Assembly (NCBI RefSeq): GCF_022483985.1
Contig: NZ_JAKVME010000001.1
Location: forward strand, 1,736,001 to 1,800,000
Length of the DNA stretch: 64,000 nt
Reading direction: 5' to 3'
Source: Acetobacter sp.
GTDB lineage: Bacteria; Pseudomonadota; Alphaproteobacteria; Acetobacterales; Acetobacteraceae
Each line of letters opens with the position of its first letter. Position 1 is the stretch's first letter. The translations under genes and the position numbers were made by a program. The notes below the pieces were generated by a model. That model had not been told where the DNA came from. It worked only from the letters and a program-made list of their open reading frames with translations, and did not search any database. This document shows positions 8,321 to 16,957 of the stretch, piece by piece.

Positions 8321-9559
8321 ATGAAAACGGTTTTCAGAACAACTGCATCGGATGAAAGAAGTGCATCAGCAGCACGTCTTTCTCCGGACTTCGATCTGAC
8401 GGACGCACAGAAACATCTGGTCGATCGCATTGTCGGGTTCTGTGAAACACACACTCATGACCAGCAGGCGGTCCTCGTTCTGGAAGGCGATGCCGGAACA
8501 GGGAAAAGCCTTGTCTTGAACACAGCTTTTTCACGCATACAGGAACAGGCGCGAAGTCGTGACGGCATATACCCCCTACAGGAGACCAATAACATCCTGC
8601 TTGTCAACCATCCTGAAATGATCAAGCTGTACCGAAATATCGCTGTCAACATTCCGAACCTTCGCAAGAAAGACTACGAACGCCCGACAAGCTTCATCAA
8701 CAACCTGCACAAATCCTCTGGCCATGCCGACATTGTTTTCATTGATGAAGCCCATCTTCTGCTGACACGCAGCGATCCCTACAATCATTTTCGTCAATCG
8801 AACCAGCTTGAGGAAATTCTCAGGCTGGCACGCGTGGTTGTCATGGTGTTTGACCCACGTCAGACACTGAAATTCAAGGGCTACTGGGACAAGGCTCATC
8901 TTCGGGCCCTTTTGCAGGACATTCCCACCGAGACGATCCGCCTGACAGATCAGTTCCGTGTGCAGGCGCATCCGGATGTCATGCGGTGGATCAGGGCATT
9001 CTGCGACGGCCAGTTACTCACGCTTCCGGCAAAGCAGGAATATGATTTCCAGATCTATGATGACGCCGCAAGAATGTACGAAGACATTCGTGAATGCGAC
9101 CATCGCTGTGGCCTGTCACGCATTCTGGCCACCTATGACTTCCCCTATACGCTGAACGGGAATGATCATTTCGTACAGACCGGTGATTTCCGTCTGAGAT
9201 GGGACAGAAATCAGCCATCTCATCCACTACCCTGGGCCGAACGGCCAGACTCGATTGACGAGGTCGGGTCAGTTTATACCGTGCAGGGGTTCGATCTGAA
9301 TTATGCAGGCATTATCCTCGGCCCGTCCGTCTCCTACGACAGGACGACCGACAGAATAACTCTCGATCCTGCACTTTACGAGGACAGCGCCGCCTTCACC
9401 GGACGCGGCAACCTTGTCGATACGGACACAGCCAAACGCCACGTCATGGCCAACGCCCTGTTCGTCATCCTGACACGCGCACGGAAAGGCCTGTTTCTGT
9501 ATGCACATGACGAGGCGCTACGCGCCCGGCTGCATGTGCTCTGGAACAATCGGGCCTGA
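8321..9559 (+). CDS. DUF2075 helicase-like ATPase
   Basis: A 412-residue P-loop ATPase of the DUF2075 (Schlafen group-3-like DNA/RNA helicase) family. Walker A is GDAGTGKS at residues 56-63 and Walker B/DEAH-like is IVFIDEAH around residue 142. Later SF1-type motifs include VMVFDPRQTL, LTDQFRVQ and, near the end, VYTVQGFDLNYAG and ALFVILTRARKGL, which correspond to helicase motifs III-VI. No nuclease or other domain is fused to it. Such stand-alone proteins occur in DNA repair and in phage-defence settings; here the only operon partner is the DUF218 gene, so the role is unknown. Confidence 0.82.
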   Translation: MKTVFRTTASDERSASAARLSPDFDLTDAQKHLVDRIVGFCETHTHDQQAVLVLEGDAGTGKSLVLNTAFSRIQEQARSRDGIYPLQETNNILLVNHPEMIKLYRNIAVNIPNLRKKDYERPTSFINNLHKSSGHADIVFIDEAHLLLTRSDPYNHFRQSNQLEEILRLARVVVMVFDPRQTLKFKGYWDKAHLRALLQDIPTETIRLTDQFRVQAHPDVMRWIRAFCDGQLLTLPAKQEYDFQIYDDAARMYEDIRECDHRCGLSRILATYDFPYTLNGNDHFVQTGDFRLRWDRNQPSHPLPWAERPDSIDEVGSVYTVQGFDLNYAGIILGPSVSYDRTTDRITLDPALYEDSAAFTGRGNLVDTDTAKRHVMANALFVILTRARKGLFLYAHDEALRARLHVLWNNRA

Positions 9560-9576
9560 AAAAAGCTGATCCGCTC

Positions 9577-10620
9577 TCAGATATGCAGCACATTCTGGCA
9601 AATGGAGCGGGAAAAAACACCTGAATCGAGTTCGTTCGGCAGCAGATCAATCAGTTTCAGTTCGTCAGCATATTGCGCCATCTGATCACGCAGCCAGTGT
9701 CCCAGAAGATGAACCGGTGCAGGCTGATGCGCCAGCATCTGTTTGACATCATCATCATTCATATCGGGAATATGGCCAGAAAGAAGCTGGGCCGTTTCAT
9801 CACGATGCTTCTCAATCCAGCGACAGGCATCCCGCAAGGCCAAGACAACAGCCAGCGCGCCCTTGGGATCTTCAGAGAGAAAATGGTTGGAAAGTCCGAA
9901 AACCTTGCTCACCCGCTGAGCATAATTGCCCGTCGTCGATCCGGCGAGTTCCGTCAGAAAAGACTGATTTTCCGACAAAAGCTGCCAGCCATCCGGATCA
10001 TGCAACACCACACCATCCACTTCCCGGCCATCAAGCGCCTGATCAATTCTGTCTTCCGATACGGACCGCCAGAGCACATCGGACGGGTTGATCCCCTTTC
10101 GTCTCAACAGGACTGAGAAAAAACGCTGATCAGCATAGTCCTCATTCAGGACCGCTATCTTTTTGCCGACTACGTTGTCGATTTTTGTAATGCCGTTGTT
10201 TTTTCGTACCAGAAGCCTGAACGTGCCCGCACTCAGACCTGCCACCAGCATTGCCGGCACGCCTTCATGCAGCCGTGGAAGCCACGACAGGGCGGCACCG
10301 GCGGCTCCCACCACCTCGCCTTTGGAAAGAGCGTCAATTGCCTGCTGACCGGTGATACAAGGACGCGCCGTGATTTCCAGATTATAGCGACTGAAAAAAC
10401 CACGCTCCTGTGCGACGATAAATACAGGATCGTCTTCTGGCGATGGCCATGACAGGACAAGGCTTCTGGGCTGTCCATCAGGTTCCTGAAGAGCCCGAGT
10501 TGGATGGGTAAACCGCCATCCCAGACCGCCCAGCACGCAGGTTCCGGCTACCGCACCGGCAGCCGTCAAGACACTCCGACGACTGCTCATACCGCTTTTT
10601 TTCACGGGCTTTGTATCCAT
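9577..10620 (-). CDS. Tat-exported NMT1/SsuA-like solute-binding protein
   Basis: A 347-residue periplasmic binding protein of the NrtA/SsuA/TauA type. A twin-arginine signal (SSRRSVLTAAGAVAG) is followed by a family-typical first strand LVLSWPSPEDDPVFIVAQERGFF and the LEITARPCITGQQAIDAL segment. The ATG at 10620 is preceded by AGAAGG at 8 nt and is preferred over the TTG at 10659. No permease or ATPase gene is adjacent, so it either serves a transporter encoded elsewhere or acts as a sensor. The ligand (nitrate, sulfonate, a thiamine precursor or other) cannot be read from the sequence. Confidence 0.78.
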   Translation of the reverse strand: MDTKPVKKSGMSSRRSVLTAAGAVAGTCVLGGLGWRFTHPTRALQEPDGQPRSLVLSWPSPEDDPVFIVAQERGFFSRYNLEITARPCITGQQAIDALSKGEVVGAAGAALSWLPRLHEGVPAMLVAGLSAGTFRLLVRKNNGITKIDNVVGKKIAVLNEDYADQRFFSVLLRRKGINPSDVLWRSVSEDRIDQALDGREVDGVVLHDPDGWQLLSENQSFLTELAGSTTGNYAQRVSKVFGLSNHFLSEDPKGALAVVLALRDACRWIEKHRDETAQLLSGHIPDMNDDDVKQMLAHQPAPVHLLGHWLRDQMAQYADELKLIDLLPNELDSGVFSRSICQNVLHI

Positions 10621-10721
10621 CTGCCAAACCTTCTTTGCTGCGGCTCGCTTCCCAAACAAATCTAGCTGCCCTCAGGTTGCTGCAATGTCAAAACTGCCTG
10701 AAAAAAATCTCCCGGAGGGGC

Positions 10722-10750
10722 TTTACGAGGGTATCAGGGTTGGCTATACG
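10722..10750 (+). promoter_or_regulatory. Probable promoter of tRNA-Asn
   Basis: TTTACG (10722-10727), a 17 bp spacer and TATACG (10745-10750) form a sigma-70-like promoter 16 bp ahead of the mature tRNA-Asn 5' end. Confidence 0.5.
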
Positions 10751-10765
10751 GTCGCCAACAACTGG

Positions 10766-10841
10766 TCCCGAATAGCTCAGTTGGTAGAGCAAGCGACTGT
10801 TAATCGCTGGGTCGTAGGTTCGAGTCCTACTTCGGGAACCA
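10766..10841 (+). tRNA. tRNA-Asn (GTT)
   Basis: Full cloverleaf: acceptor TCCCGAA/TTCGGGA, D arm GCTC..GAGC, anticodon stem AGCGA/TCGCT with loop CTGTTAA (anticodon GTT), T arm GTAGG..CCTAC, discriminator A and encoded CCA at 10839-10841. Its 3' end is the integration site of the satellite-like element, and the integrase gene overlaps it on the opposite strand. The tRNA itself is intact. Confidence 0.98.
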
Positions 10842-11973
10842 CACATCTTTTTTCTCCAATATTTTCAATATGTTGCGGCTTGTTTTTGCCCCGTGCTGGC
10901 ATATCGCCAGAAAAGTGGGACATATCGGCAGCACCAAAGCGCTCGATAGCCTGCCGCCTTAGCCGGTTCTGATTGGCCTTCGCGGTGTAGATGGCCGTCG
11001 TCTTTGTGTTCTTGTGACCCAAAATCGCGGCAATCTCGTATTCACTGCACCCAAGCTCCGCCAGTCGGGTTGCAGTCGCCTTACGAAGACCGTGAGCGGA
11101 ACAGTGTGGAAGACCAGCTTCCTTGCACCACACCCGAAACTTGTTTCCAAAACTTTCAGCTGTATAGGGATTGCCTCGCACACCCTGAATGAACGTCAGA
11201 CCTTCCGCAGCACCCGGTGTCGCCTCAATGATGCGCATCAGTTCCGGCAACACCGGCAGCATCATTTCTACAGGTTTGCGATTGCGGTTCTTCCACTGGG
11301 TGAAAACCAACTCGCCATTGCGGATGTCCTTCACCCCCAGACGAACCACATCACTACGGCGTTGCGCTGTATAAATCAGGACAGCAAGCGCAAGCCGCGC
11401 CTGAGAACCAATAGGGTGAACCGCCTCGAACTGCGCCACCTCATGCGGTTCCCAAGTGTGATAACCATCCCCCTGCGCCGGAATCATCGGCACATCTCTT
11501 GCTGGATTGGTCGTGAGGTATCCATTCACTGCACCAAAACCGAGAACTGCCCGCAACGCCCGAAGGATCATATTTCCTGCTTCTGGCCTGCCAGGCGTTG
11601 AGTCACGTAGTTTCCGCACATGAACCGGCTGCATAAGCGCAACCGGCAACTCACCCACTGTCTCACAGATACGGTCAGAGGTGATTCGCCGGACATAGCG
11701 CGTGCGTTCACTCAGCCGAAGAAAATCACCAGACTGGTAATAACTATGACACAGCTCACGAAACGATCCCGGCGCAATAAATGAACGAGATGGTTTCGCG
11801 GGCTGTATCTCTCCTGCCATAGCCTTGCGATATTCCGCATCGAACTCTGGCGTTCCAAGCGCCTCATGCAGACGGATCTTCCGTTGTCCTGGTCGACGAA
11901 GATAAACACGAGTATTCCCATGTCGATCCTGATCTTGTGAAACATATTTATATTTTCTGATGATTTCTATCAT
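10777..11973 (-). CDS. int: Tyrosine integrase of the tRNA-Asn element
   Basis: A 398-codon site-specific recombinase. The catalytic set is complete: Arg205 (TAQRRSDVV), His294 and Arg297 (SAHGLRKA), His320 (LGHKN) and nucleophile Tyr329 (AIYTA). The N-terminal part holds an arm-binding and a SAM-like core domain. Its start overlaps the stop of the AlpA-like gene (ATGA). The reading frame crosses the att core and ends inside the tRNA gene, so the last 15 residues come from host DNA. In the excised circle the frame would instead read VKKKK and stop. The catalytic domain is unaffected. Confidence 0.93.
   Translation of the reverse strand: MIEIIRKYKYVSQDQDRHGNTRVYLRRPGQRKIRLHEALGTPEFDAEYRKAMAGEIQPAKPSRSFIAPGSFRELCHSYYQSGDFLRLSERTRYVRRITSDRICETVGELPVALMQPVHVRKLRDSTPGRPEAGNMILRALRAVLGFGAVNGYLTTNPARDVPMIPAQGDGYHTWEPHEVAQFEAVHPIGSQARLALAVLIYTAQRRSDVVRLGVKDIRNGELVFTQWKNRNRKPVEMMLPVLPELMRIIEATPGAAEGLTFIQGVRGNPYTAESFGNKFRVWCKEAGLPHCSAHGLRKATATRLAELGCSEYEIAAILGHKNTKTTAIYTAKANQNRLRRQAIERFGAADMSHFSGDMPARGKNKPQHIENIGEKRCVVPEVGLEPTTQRLTVACSTN
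10826..10842. repeat. attL core of the tRNA-Asn element
   Basis: CCTACTTCGGGAACCAC covers the T-stem 3' strand, the acceptor 3' strand and CCA of tRNA-Asn. It is identical to 19863-19879, while the flanking bases differ on both sides. Confidence 0.9.
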
Positions 11974-12242
11974 TTACCCAACAATGCGTCCCAAGGGTTT
12001 TTGACATCACCACTCTCATTTATCGTCACACCCGCCGCATGATCGCCAGTGAGACGTCGTGCCGCCGCTTCCAGTGCGGGCTTGTTCCACAGCGCAGCAC
12101 GACCGTAGCGGAAAGGCTGAGGCACCAACCCTTCACGCGCCATGCTCCACAAAGTGCTTGGTGCAACACTCATCAATGCAGCAGCAGCCTCAGTGCGAAG
12201 CAGCACAGGAACGACGCCAGGAGGCAAAGCATCATACTTCAC
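11970..12242 (-). CDS. AlpA/MerR-like helix-turn-helix protein, probable excisionase or regulator
   Basis: A 90-residue protein with a winged-HTH of the AlpA/HTH_17 type: LLRTEAAAALMSVAPSTLWSMAREG and then FRYGRAALWNKPALE, the usual recognition helix and wing. It lies between portal and integrase genes with 4 bp overlaps on both sides. Such proteins in P4-like elements and PICIs activate or assist integrase and excision. The head genes feed directly into alpA and int, which is unusual because head and recombination genes would share one transcript. Confidence 0.75.
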   Translation of the reverse strand: MKYDALPPGVVPVLLRTEAAAALMSVAPSTLWSMAREGLVPQPFRYGRAALWNKPALEAAARRLTGDHAAGVTINESGDVKNPWDALLGK

Positions 12243-13597
12243 GCCGCACCACCATTCTGATGCGTGCCGGGAGCAGGTAAGCCATCTCCGGTATGACCAG
12301 GTTTAGGGGCAAGAGAAGGCATACCCGGCATATCTGCGGGCCAATTAGGAGCATCCAATTTTCCCGCCAAGGGCGTTGCACCGCCAGTTGCGCCCCGCAA
12401 CACCTCACCGTCCGCATGAGGCGGCAAGCCAACAGCTGCACGTGCCTCATTGGCGGTCATAATACCGCTTTGGACCTGGGCGCAGTTTGCCGCAGCAACC
12501 GCACTGTAATTACCCCGTAGAAGACCGCCCATATCCATCTGAAGATGGAAACCAGGCGGCAATACCGCTGCATCAAATTCAGCCTCCAAAACAGCGACAA
12601 TCGGCGCCAGAGCAAGTTGGGCAAAAGCCGCCATGAACGGAGACATATCAGCTGGCAAGCGCTGCCCAAGCTGTACAAGCGGTTCAGGCACTCGGAAAAG
12701 ACGACAAATTTCAGCCACGCCGAACTGACGGCTTGAGAGGAATTCTGCATCGACGCTGTTGAGACTGGTCTGGTTGAATTTCCACCCACCTTCCAGCAAA
12801 GGCACCTTTCCGGCATTTACTGATCCGCGGTATTCTGAAAGTATTTCCAGAGCTCTATTGACATTGTCTTCTGCTATATACTCTGGCGTAGAAATATAAC
12901 CGGACGGCCTCATCCCGTTTTTCCAATTATTTTCAGCAACAGAAGCCATTTCAAGGCTTTCACGCACTACTCCCGCAGCTCGCGCAAGAACACTACGTCC
13001 GATCAGCCCATTATCCGAGCGCGCCCGAACATGCAGAACTTCAGTGTCCAGCAATCGAGAAGGAAGGCCCAGCAGGCGCGTTTCAGGTGTAGACGTGGTG
13101 ATGTCATAAACAAGCCGTGCGGCACCGCCCACACTCACAATCTGCGGGCTGATCCATACCCAAGGCACCGGAATCAGGTCTGTCACCGCACCACGGCCAT
13201 CACGCTGAACCCAGGCGAGGAAATTGCCCTGCATCTGCAACTCAGCCACGCCTTGCGTGATGAAAGCGGGCCAGCTTTGATTCGTATTTGGTCGGGCTAC
13301 CAGCTTTATAGCAGGCAAAGTCGCTGGAGCTGGCTGGCGTCCTTCATCTGTATCCATCGTGATAGACGCAGGCAGGCTAGCAATGGCCGATGTGGTAATT
13401 TCCAGGCAGGCTGTGACAGCGGACAGACTTTCAGACAGCCAAGTTGGCACCGGCGGATGAGCCGCCATCGCTCCACCCAGGTTAAGTCCCGAAACATTCC
13501 AGCCATCATTGAACCATCCACCAGAACGTGTTTCGCGAACCAGGACCGGTTCCTTTCTCGCACGCGGATCAAGAGATTTACGCCTTAAAATCCCCAT
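12239..13597 (-). CDS. HK97-family phage portal protein
   Basis: A 452-residue protein matching HK97-type portals. It has the early VTACLEITTSAIASLPASI segment, ISPQIVSVGGAARLVYDI in the wing region, EVLHVRARSDNGLIGRSVL, and the conserved SLNSVDAEFLSSRQFGVAEICRLF / VPEPLVQLG stem-and-clip region. The C-terminus is a loose Pro/Gly-rich tail. Portals form the DNA entry ring at one capsid vertex and dock the terminase, for which no gene exists in the element. It overlaps the protease gene by 13 bp and the AlpA-like gene by 4 bp. Confidence 0.9.
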   Translation of the reverse strand: MGILRRKSLDPRARKEPVLVRETRSGGWFNDGWNVSGLNLGGAMAAHPPVPTWLSESLSAVTACLEITTSAIASLPASITMDTDEGRQPAPATLPAIKLVARPNTNQSWPAFITQGVAELQMQGNFLAWVQRDGRGAVTDLIPVPWVWISPQIVSVGGAARLVYDITTSTPETRLLGLPSRLLDTEVLHVRARSDNGLIGRSVLARAAGVVRESLEMASVAENNWKNGMRPSGYISTPEYIAEDNVNRALEILSEYRGSVNAGKVPLLEGGWKFNQTSLNSVDAEFLSSRQFGVAEICRLFRVPEPLVQLGQRLPADMSPFMAAFAQLALAPIVAVLEAEFDAAVLPPGFHLQMDMGGLLRGNYSAVAAANCAQVQSGIMTANEARAAVGLPPHADGEVLRGATGGATPLAGKLDAPNWPADMPGMPSLAPKPGHTGDGLPAPGTHQNGGAA

Positions 13598-14139
13598 GAC
13601 AGCCTCATGATTTCAATTTTCCGCGCTCGTTGCGTCTGCAAATCCACCTCATTTTCACCTGGTCTGCTACGCGGTTCCACGAAGGTTTCGCCATAAGCCG
13701 GATGACCGGAAATGATGCTGATCTCATGCAGGCGGGCACTGTGGATGACCCTTCTCTCCCGTCCATTCCATTCATCGACAGGATCAGAAAAACCAATGGA
13801 TACACCGCCAAGATCGCCACGCTGTGCCAATGCATATACATCACGTCCACGTTCTGTATCGGGCAGAGCAAGTGTGAAATGCAAACCATCGGGCTGGTCG
13901 TGGAGCGCCAGTGTTCCCGATCGCGTGCGACCAAGCACTTTCGACATATCGTGATCCTGCAAGGCAAGGATGTCTTGCCCCTGACAGGCCGATCGCAATG
14001 CGTACGGAGAAAAACACTCTTCAAAGGAGCCAATCTGCGCGGGCTTGCCATACGGCACCGCAAGCCCCTTGAGCGTGAGGCCGGTCCCGGCAGGCGCGAT
14101 GCCTGCCGAAAATCGGGTTTCCAGTATCCCGCGCTGCAT
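13585..14139 (-). CDS. HK97-family prohead protease
   Basis: A 184-residue protein of the U35/S78 prohead protease family. GLAVPYGKPAQIGSFEE opens the fold, followed by the catalytic His in ALQDHDMSKVLGRT and the Ser in GDLGGVSIGFSDP, with the HEISIISGHPAYGE strand after it. It would trim the capsid N-terminal delta domain during prohead maturation. It lies between portal and capsid genes, 3 bp after the capsid stop, the usual HK97 order. Confidence 0.9.
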   Translation of the reverse strand: MQRGILETRFSAGIAPAGTGLTLKGLAVPYGKPAQIGSFEECFSPYALRSACQGQDILALQDHDMSKVLGRTRSGTLALHDQPDGLHFTLALPDTERGRDVYALAQRGDLGGVSIGFSDPVDEWNGRERRVIHSARLHEISIISGHPAYGETFVEPRSRPGENEVDLQTQRARKIEIMRLSWGF

Positions 14140-14142
14140 GGC

Positions 14143-15375
14143 TCAGGTTCCAGCCTTGGGCGTCAACACTGTGAACGCCTGTGAACGACGGACAGCCACA
14201 TCCGCTGACTGAATAACGCGCACCTGGACGTTGCCGCGCTGATAGGCTTCGCTGGCGTACGGATTTACAAGAATTTCTGCGACGCCCCACAAACCAATCA
14301 GCAGGTTTGACCAATCACCTAGGACAAGCGTGCCTGCTGGCACATTCGTGGACCACTGCGCAGGTAGACCGGCAAGCGTGCCGTCTTCCATTACGAAACC
14401 AGCCCCCACTGATGCTGCTTTTGGCGTAGCCATGAGCGCAGCCCGAACGCCAGCCCCAACAGCCCAACCATTCGGGACAGCATTGGCCGTTTCCAGATCC
14501 GTGAGACATGCAAGAATTTCCGACCAGGTGAGAGCACCAGCCGTATAATCCGTGGTCTTTCCGGCCTGTGGAATAACACCTTTTGGTGTGAAGCCAGTCC
14601 CATCGCCAGCAATGGCCGCTGCATCCAACGCCTGCGCCATGACTGCCAGAAGATCAGCCTGCACCAACTCCTGTGCACTCGGCGACGACAGCATGAGCGT
14701 ATTCCTGCTGATTTCAACAATACTGCCGCATGTCTTGGGCGTCATGACGATACCGTCATACGTCCCATTTCCTGAAGGAAGCGGTTGATTTTCTCCGACC
14801 CATGCCGCCTGCGCGGCCGCTGTCTGGCGTGGAATGCCGATGTTGCCCGTCAGTCCTTCGAGCACGCCCGCCCCGAGCTGCTGCGTGATCAGGCGCGCAC
14901 GAAGAAGCGACACGAACTGATCCGGCCTCTGCTGAGTTGGGATCAAGCTTGCAGCTTCACCAGTGGTCCCTTGTGCGCCTGTTGTGAGCGTTGCGCGTGT
15001 TTCCACCGCAGGCGTCAGATCAACCAATAAGCCACCCTGCTGTGGCTTCTGGCCCGTGCGCCGCTCGATCTCGGTAGACAGCTCACGTGCCCGACCAGTG
15101 CGAATATCAGTGACACCCGGAAGCTGGGCACGGATCGCGTCGACTACCGTGAAACCGTTACGTGCCTCCTGATATCGCTGATCAGCCGACAGAGGTGTGC
15201 CTGGAGCGGAACGCGCCAGGTAATCCATCGTACGCTGACGGGTTTCCTGCGCTTTGAGAGTCGCGCCTTCGGCCTCAAGCTGTTCCCAGCGTTTATTGAT
15301 CTCAGGACCGGCCTTACCTTGGATAGCCTCCATGTCGGCCAGCACGTCAGAAAGAGTGCGTTCTGCCACGGCCAT
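14143..15375 (-). CDS. HK97-fold major capsid protein
   Basis: A 410-residue capsid protein. The first 50 or so residues are a charged coiled-coil delta (scaffold) domain, EAIQGKAGPEINKRWEQLE, to be removed by the protease. The remainder has the HK97 fold pattern: SLIPTQQRPDQFVSLLRARL, GNIGIPRQTAAAQAAWVGE, SIVEISRNTLMLSSPSAQELV for the spine helix and LIGLWGVAEILVNPYASEAYQRG in the A-domain. The start overlaps the stop of the upstream regulator gene as TAATG. Length and order fit a functional shell protein. Confidence 0.92.
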   Translation of the reverse strand: MAVAERTLSDVLADMEAIQGKAGPEINKRWEQLEAEGATLKAQETRQRTMDYLARSAPGTPLSADQRYQEARNGFTVVDAIRAQLPGVTDIRTGRARELSTEIERRTGQKPQQGGLLVDLTPAVETRATLTTGAQGTTGEAASLIPTQQRPDQFVSLLRARLITQQLGAGVLEGLTGNIGIPRQTAAAQAAWVGENQPLPSGNGTYDGIVMTPKTCGSIVEISRNTLMLSSPSAQELVQADLLAVMAQALDAAAIAGDGTGFTPKGVIPQAGKTTDYTAGALTWSEILACLTDLETANAVPNGWAVGAGVRAALMATPKAASVGAGFVMEDGTLAGLPAQWSTNVPAGTLVLGDWSNLLIGLWGVAEILVNPYASEAYQRGNVQVRVIQSADVAVRRSQAFTVLTPKAGT

Positions 15376-15908
15376 TACACGATACTCCGCGATGCGGGAG
15401 GCACTTCACAGCGTAATGTCGCGTCAACACGCGCAACCAGCGTATCCAGTGGCAAAGCCACAAACCCATCTGCAATGTTGGCACCTGTCTGCGTGGCCGC
15501 CCAATGCAAGGAATCCCCGGTGAGGGCTTCGATCACGATGCCCACATCACGCTCTCCGAAACTCACCAGATAATTGTTCCGACCCGGATAAAGCTCACCC
15601 GGGAGACGATGGATTCCAGACTGCGTTTCGTCCCCGAAATCGGAAAAGGCTGCTGCAATGGAAGCCGCGCGGCGAACAGGAATCCCCATACGAACCAAGC
15701 GAGCCGTCGCGACGATCTGATAGACACGACGCTTGCTGTAGCGGATCGCCGCTCCCTTCCCCACATTCTGCCGATCATCATCAACAGGCAGGATAATTGC
15801 TGGCTTGCGGGAACCCCAATTCTTGAGAGTGTTGTGTGAAATCTCGGCAGCGGCGCAGACGTGGGCTGCGCCATACTGTGCCAGATGAAGGTCATTGTTG
15901 TCAGGCAT
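15375..15908 (-). CDS. Phage-type HTH protein at head of the capsid operon
   Basis: A 177-residue protein that opens the head-gene operon. It starts with a MerR-like HTH (AAHVCAAAEISHNTLKNWGSR), a basic segment GKGAAIRYSKRRVYQIVATARL that looks like a second DNA-contacting part, and a less typical C-terminal half. The ATG at 15908 has AAAGGAGG at 5 nt and is clearly preferred over the alternative at 15929. A palindromic operator-like site lies 23 bp upstream, so autoregulation is plausible. It could be a regulator or a small-terminase-like DNA-binding subunit; nothing in the sequence decides. Confidence 0.7.
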   Translation of the reverse strand: MPDNNDLHLAQYGAAHVCAAAEISHNTLKNWGSRKPAIILPVDDDRQNVGKGAAIRYSKRRVYQIVATARLVRMGIPVRRAASIAAAFSDFGDETQSGIHRLPGELYPGRNNYLVSFGERDVGIVIEALTGDSLHWAATQTGANIADGFVALPLDTLVARVDATLRCEVPPASRSIV

Positions 15909-15930
15909 GATTGCCTCCTTTCTCGCCAAC

Positions 15931-15961
15931 TAGTGTAGAGAAACACTACATTGGAAGGCAA
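15931..15961 (-). promoter_or_regulatory. Promoter and operator-like palindrome of the head operon
   Basis: On the minus strand, TTGCCT (15956-15961), an 18 bp spacer and TACACT (15932-15937) form a promoter. The -10 region lies inside a dyad, TAGTGT-N6-ACACTA at 15931-15948, with an overlapping TGTAG-N7-CTACA at 15934-15950. A repressor bound here would block RNA polymerase. Candidate binders are the downstream MerR-like protein or the XRE regulator. Confidence 0.6.
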
Positions 15962-15979
15962 GAACAAAAGTGGGACAAT

Positions 15980-16765
15980 TCACACAGGAACCTCAGATCG
16001 TGGAGGGCAATCCTCTCTACCGATCAGATCTCGGCACAGAGCAAAAGCTGGATAATCGCCATGCTCAGGGGCGAGCGTGCCATCCAGTGATAAAGGCAGT
16101 GTCGTCATGACCAGCCGCGCCTTGGCCTTGAGGTCTTCAGGCGTATGGGCAGGCAGGCCCAGAGCTTTTGTCCTCAGATCATTCATGACGTCCCAAAGAC
16201 GCATTTGCTCCGCTTCAATGTCTGCGGGAATGTCAACGACATGACACCATTCGTCACCCAGCTTGTCGAATGCGTCCAGCACCTTCAGGGTTCGTTCCAT
16301 CAGGTGCAGCAGCTCGCCGTCATCAGCCTTGTGCGATGACGGAGAAGCTGGATCAGGTGTGGCATCAGGCAGGAAACGGGCTGGATCGCTCAGCATAGCC
16401 ATGGCATCGCGGCCAGCAGAGTATTCGGACCAGTCAGCCCCACAATCTGACAATGGAGGGCATGCGCCATTCCACACTGAGAACGCGATCTGTCGGGCGA
16501 ACCAGCCGTCCCATGTGATGGGCGTGACTCTGGCCATGTCCAGGACACCAGCATAAGTTTCATTAAACAAAAAACAGGCTTCCGGCGGCTCCTCCGGACA
16601 GCCTTCCAGCAACTCTCGCGCTCTTAGCTCCTTCGCGATGACCTCGCGAGCCTGCCGGATCAGTGCATGATCCGCCGCGTTGAGTGCATGGGTGTGGATG
16701 GGGAATGCCTGGGCAAGATCGATCTTGCTTTCATGCGTCGTGGCTGGATTTGTTTTGTCGCTCAT
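15980..16765 (-). CDS. Hypothetical protein of the element
   Basis: A 261-residue soluble, acidic protein that I do not recognise as a known enzyme. It has a central SPSSHKADDGELLHLMERTLKVLDAFDKLGDEW linker and helix and a C-terminal helical part (QMRLWDVMNDLRTKALGLPAHTPEDLKAKARL) of a kind common in phage accessory proteins that precede terminase genes. It is coupled by ATGA overlap to the small membrane protein upstream. No signal peptide or membrane segment is seen. Confidence 0.7.
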   Translation of the reverse strand: MSDKTNPATTHESKIDLAQAFPIHTHALNAADHALIRQAREVIAKELRARELLEGCPEEPPEACFLFNETYAGVLDMARVTPITWDGWFARQIAFSVWNGACPPLSDCGADWSEYSAGRDAMAMLSDPARFLPDATPDPASPSSHKADDGELLHLMERTLKVLDAFDKLGDEWCHVVDIPADIEAEQMRLWDVMNDLRTKALGLPAHTPEDLKAKARLVMTTLPLSLDGTLAPEHGDYPAFALCRDLIGREDCPPRSEVPV

Positions 16766-16929
16766 CGGACAGCCTCCACCGCGTAGGCATGGCCGGAGGC
16801 GACTGGATCAGGTGACCCGAGCCCGAAGACGGACAGGGCGATCAGGAAAGGGACGATCAGCACCGTCAGAATGCTGACGCGTGTGTCTGCCCGCCTGGAC
16901 GCAGGTGTGCTATGGGCGTTCTCAGCCAT
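16762..16929 (-). CDS. Small single-pass membrane protein
   Basis: A 55-residue frame with one hydrophobic segment (VSILTVLIVPFLIALSVFGLG, about residues 19-39), a basic N-terminal part and a short C-terminal tail. Its stop overlaps the start of the next gene (ATGA). An AAGGA site lies about 11 nt before the ATG. The operon position supports it being real; the function is unknown. Confidence 0.55.
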   Translation of the reverse strand: MAENAHSTPASRRADTRVSILTVLIVPFLIALSVFGLGSPDPVASGHAYAVEAVR

Positions 16930-16957
16930 TGCCGAAAATATCCTTCGGTTGTGGTTA

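Noticed and set aside
10766..10842. Integrase tail VPEVGLEPTTQRLT as a real protein motif
   Set aside because: It is the antisense translation of the tRNA-Asn gene, seen wherever an integrase frame runs into a tRNA; it has no domain meaning.
15980..16765. Terminase small subunit for the 261-residue unknown protein
   Set aside because: No HTH or terminase motif is visible; position near head genes alone is not enough.
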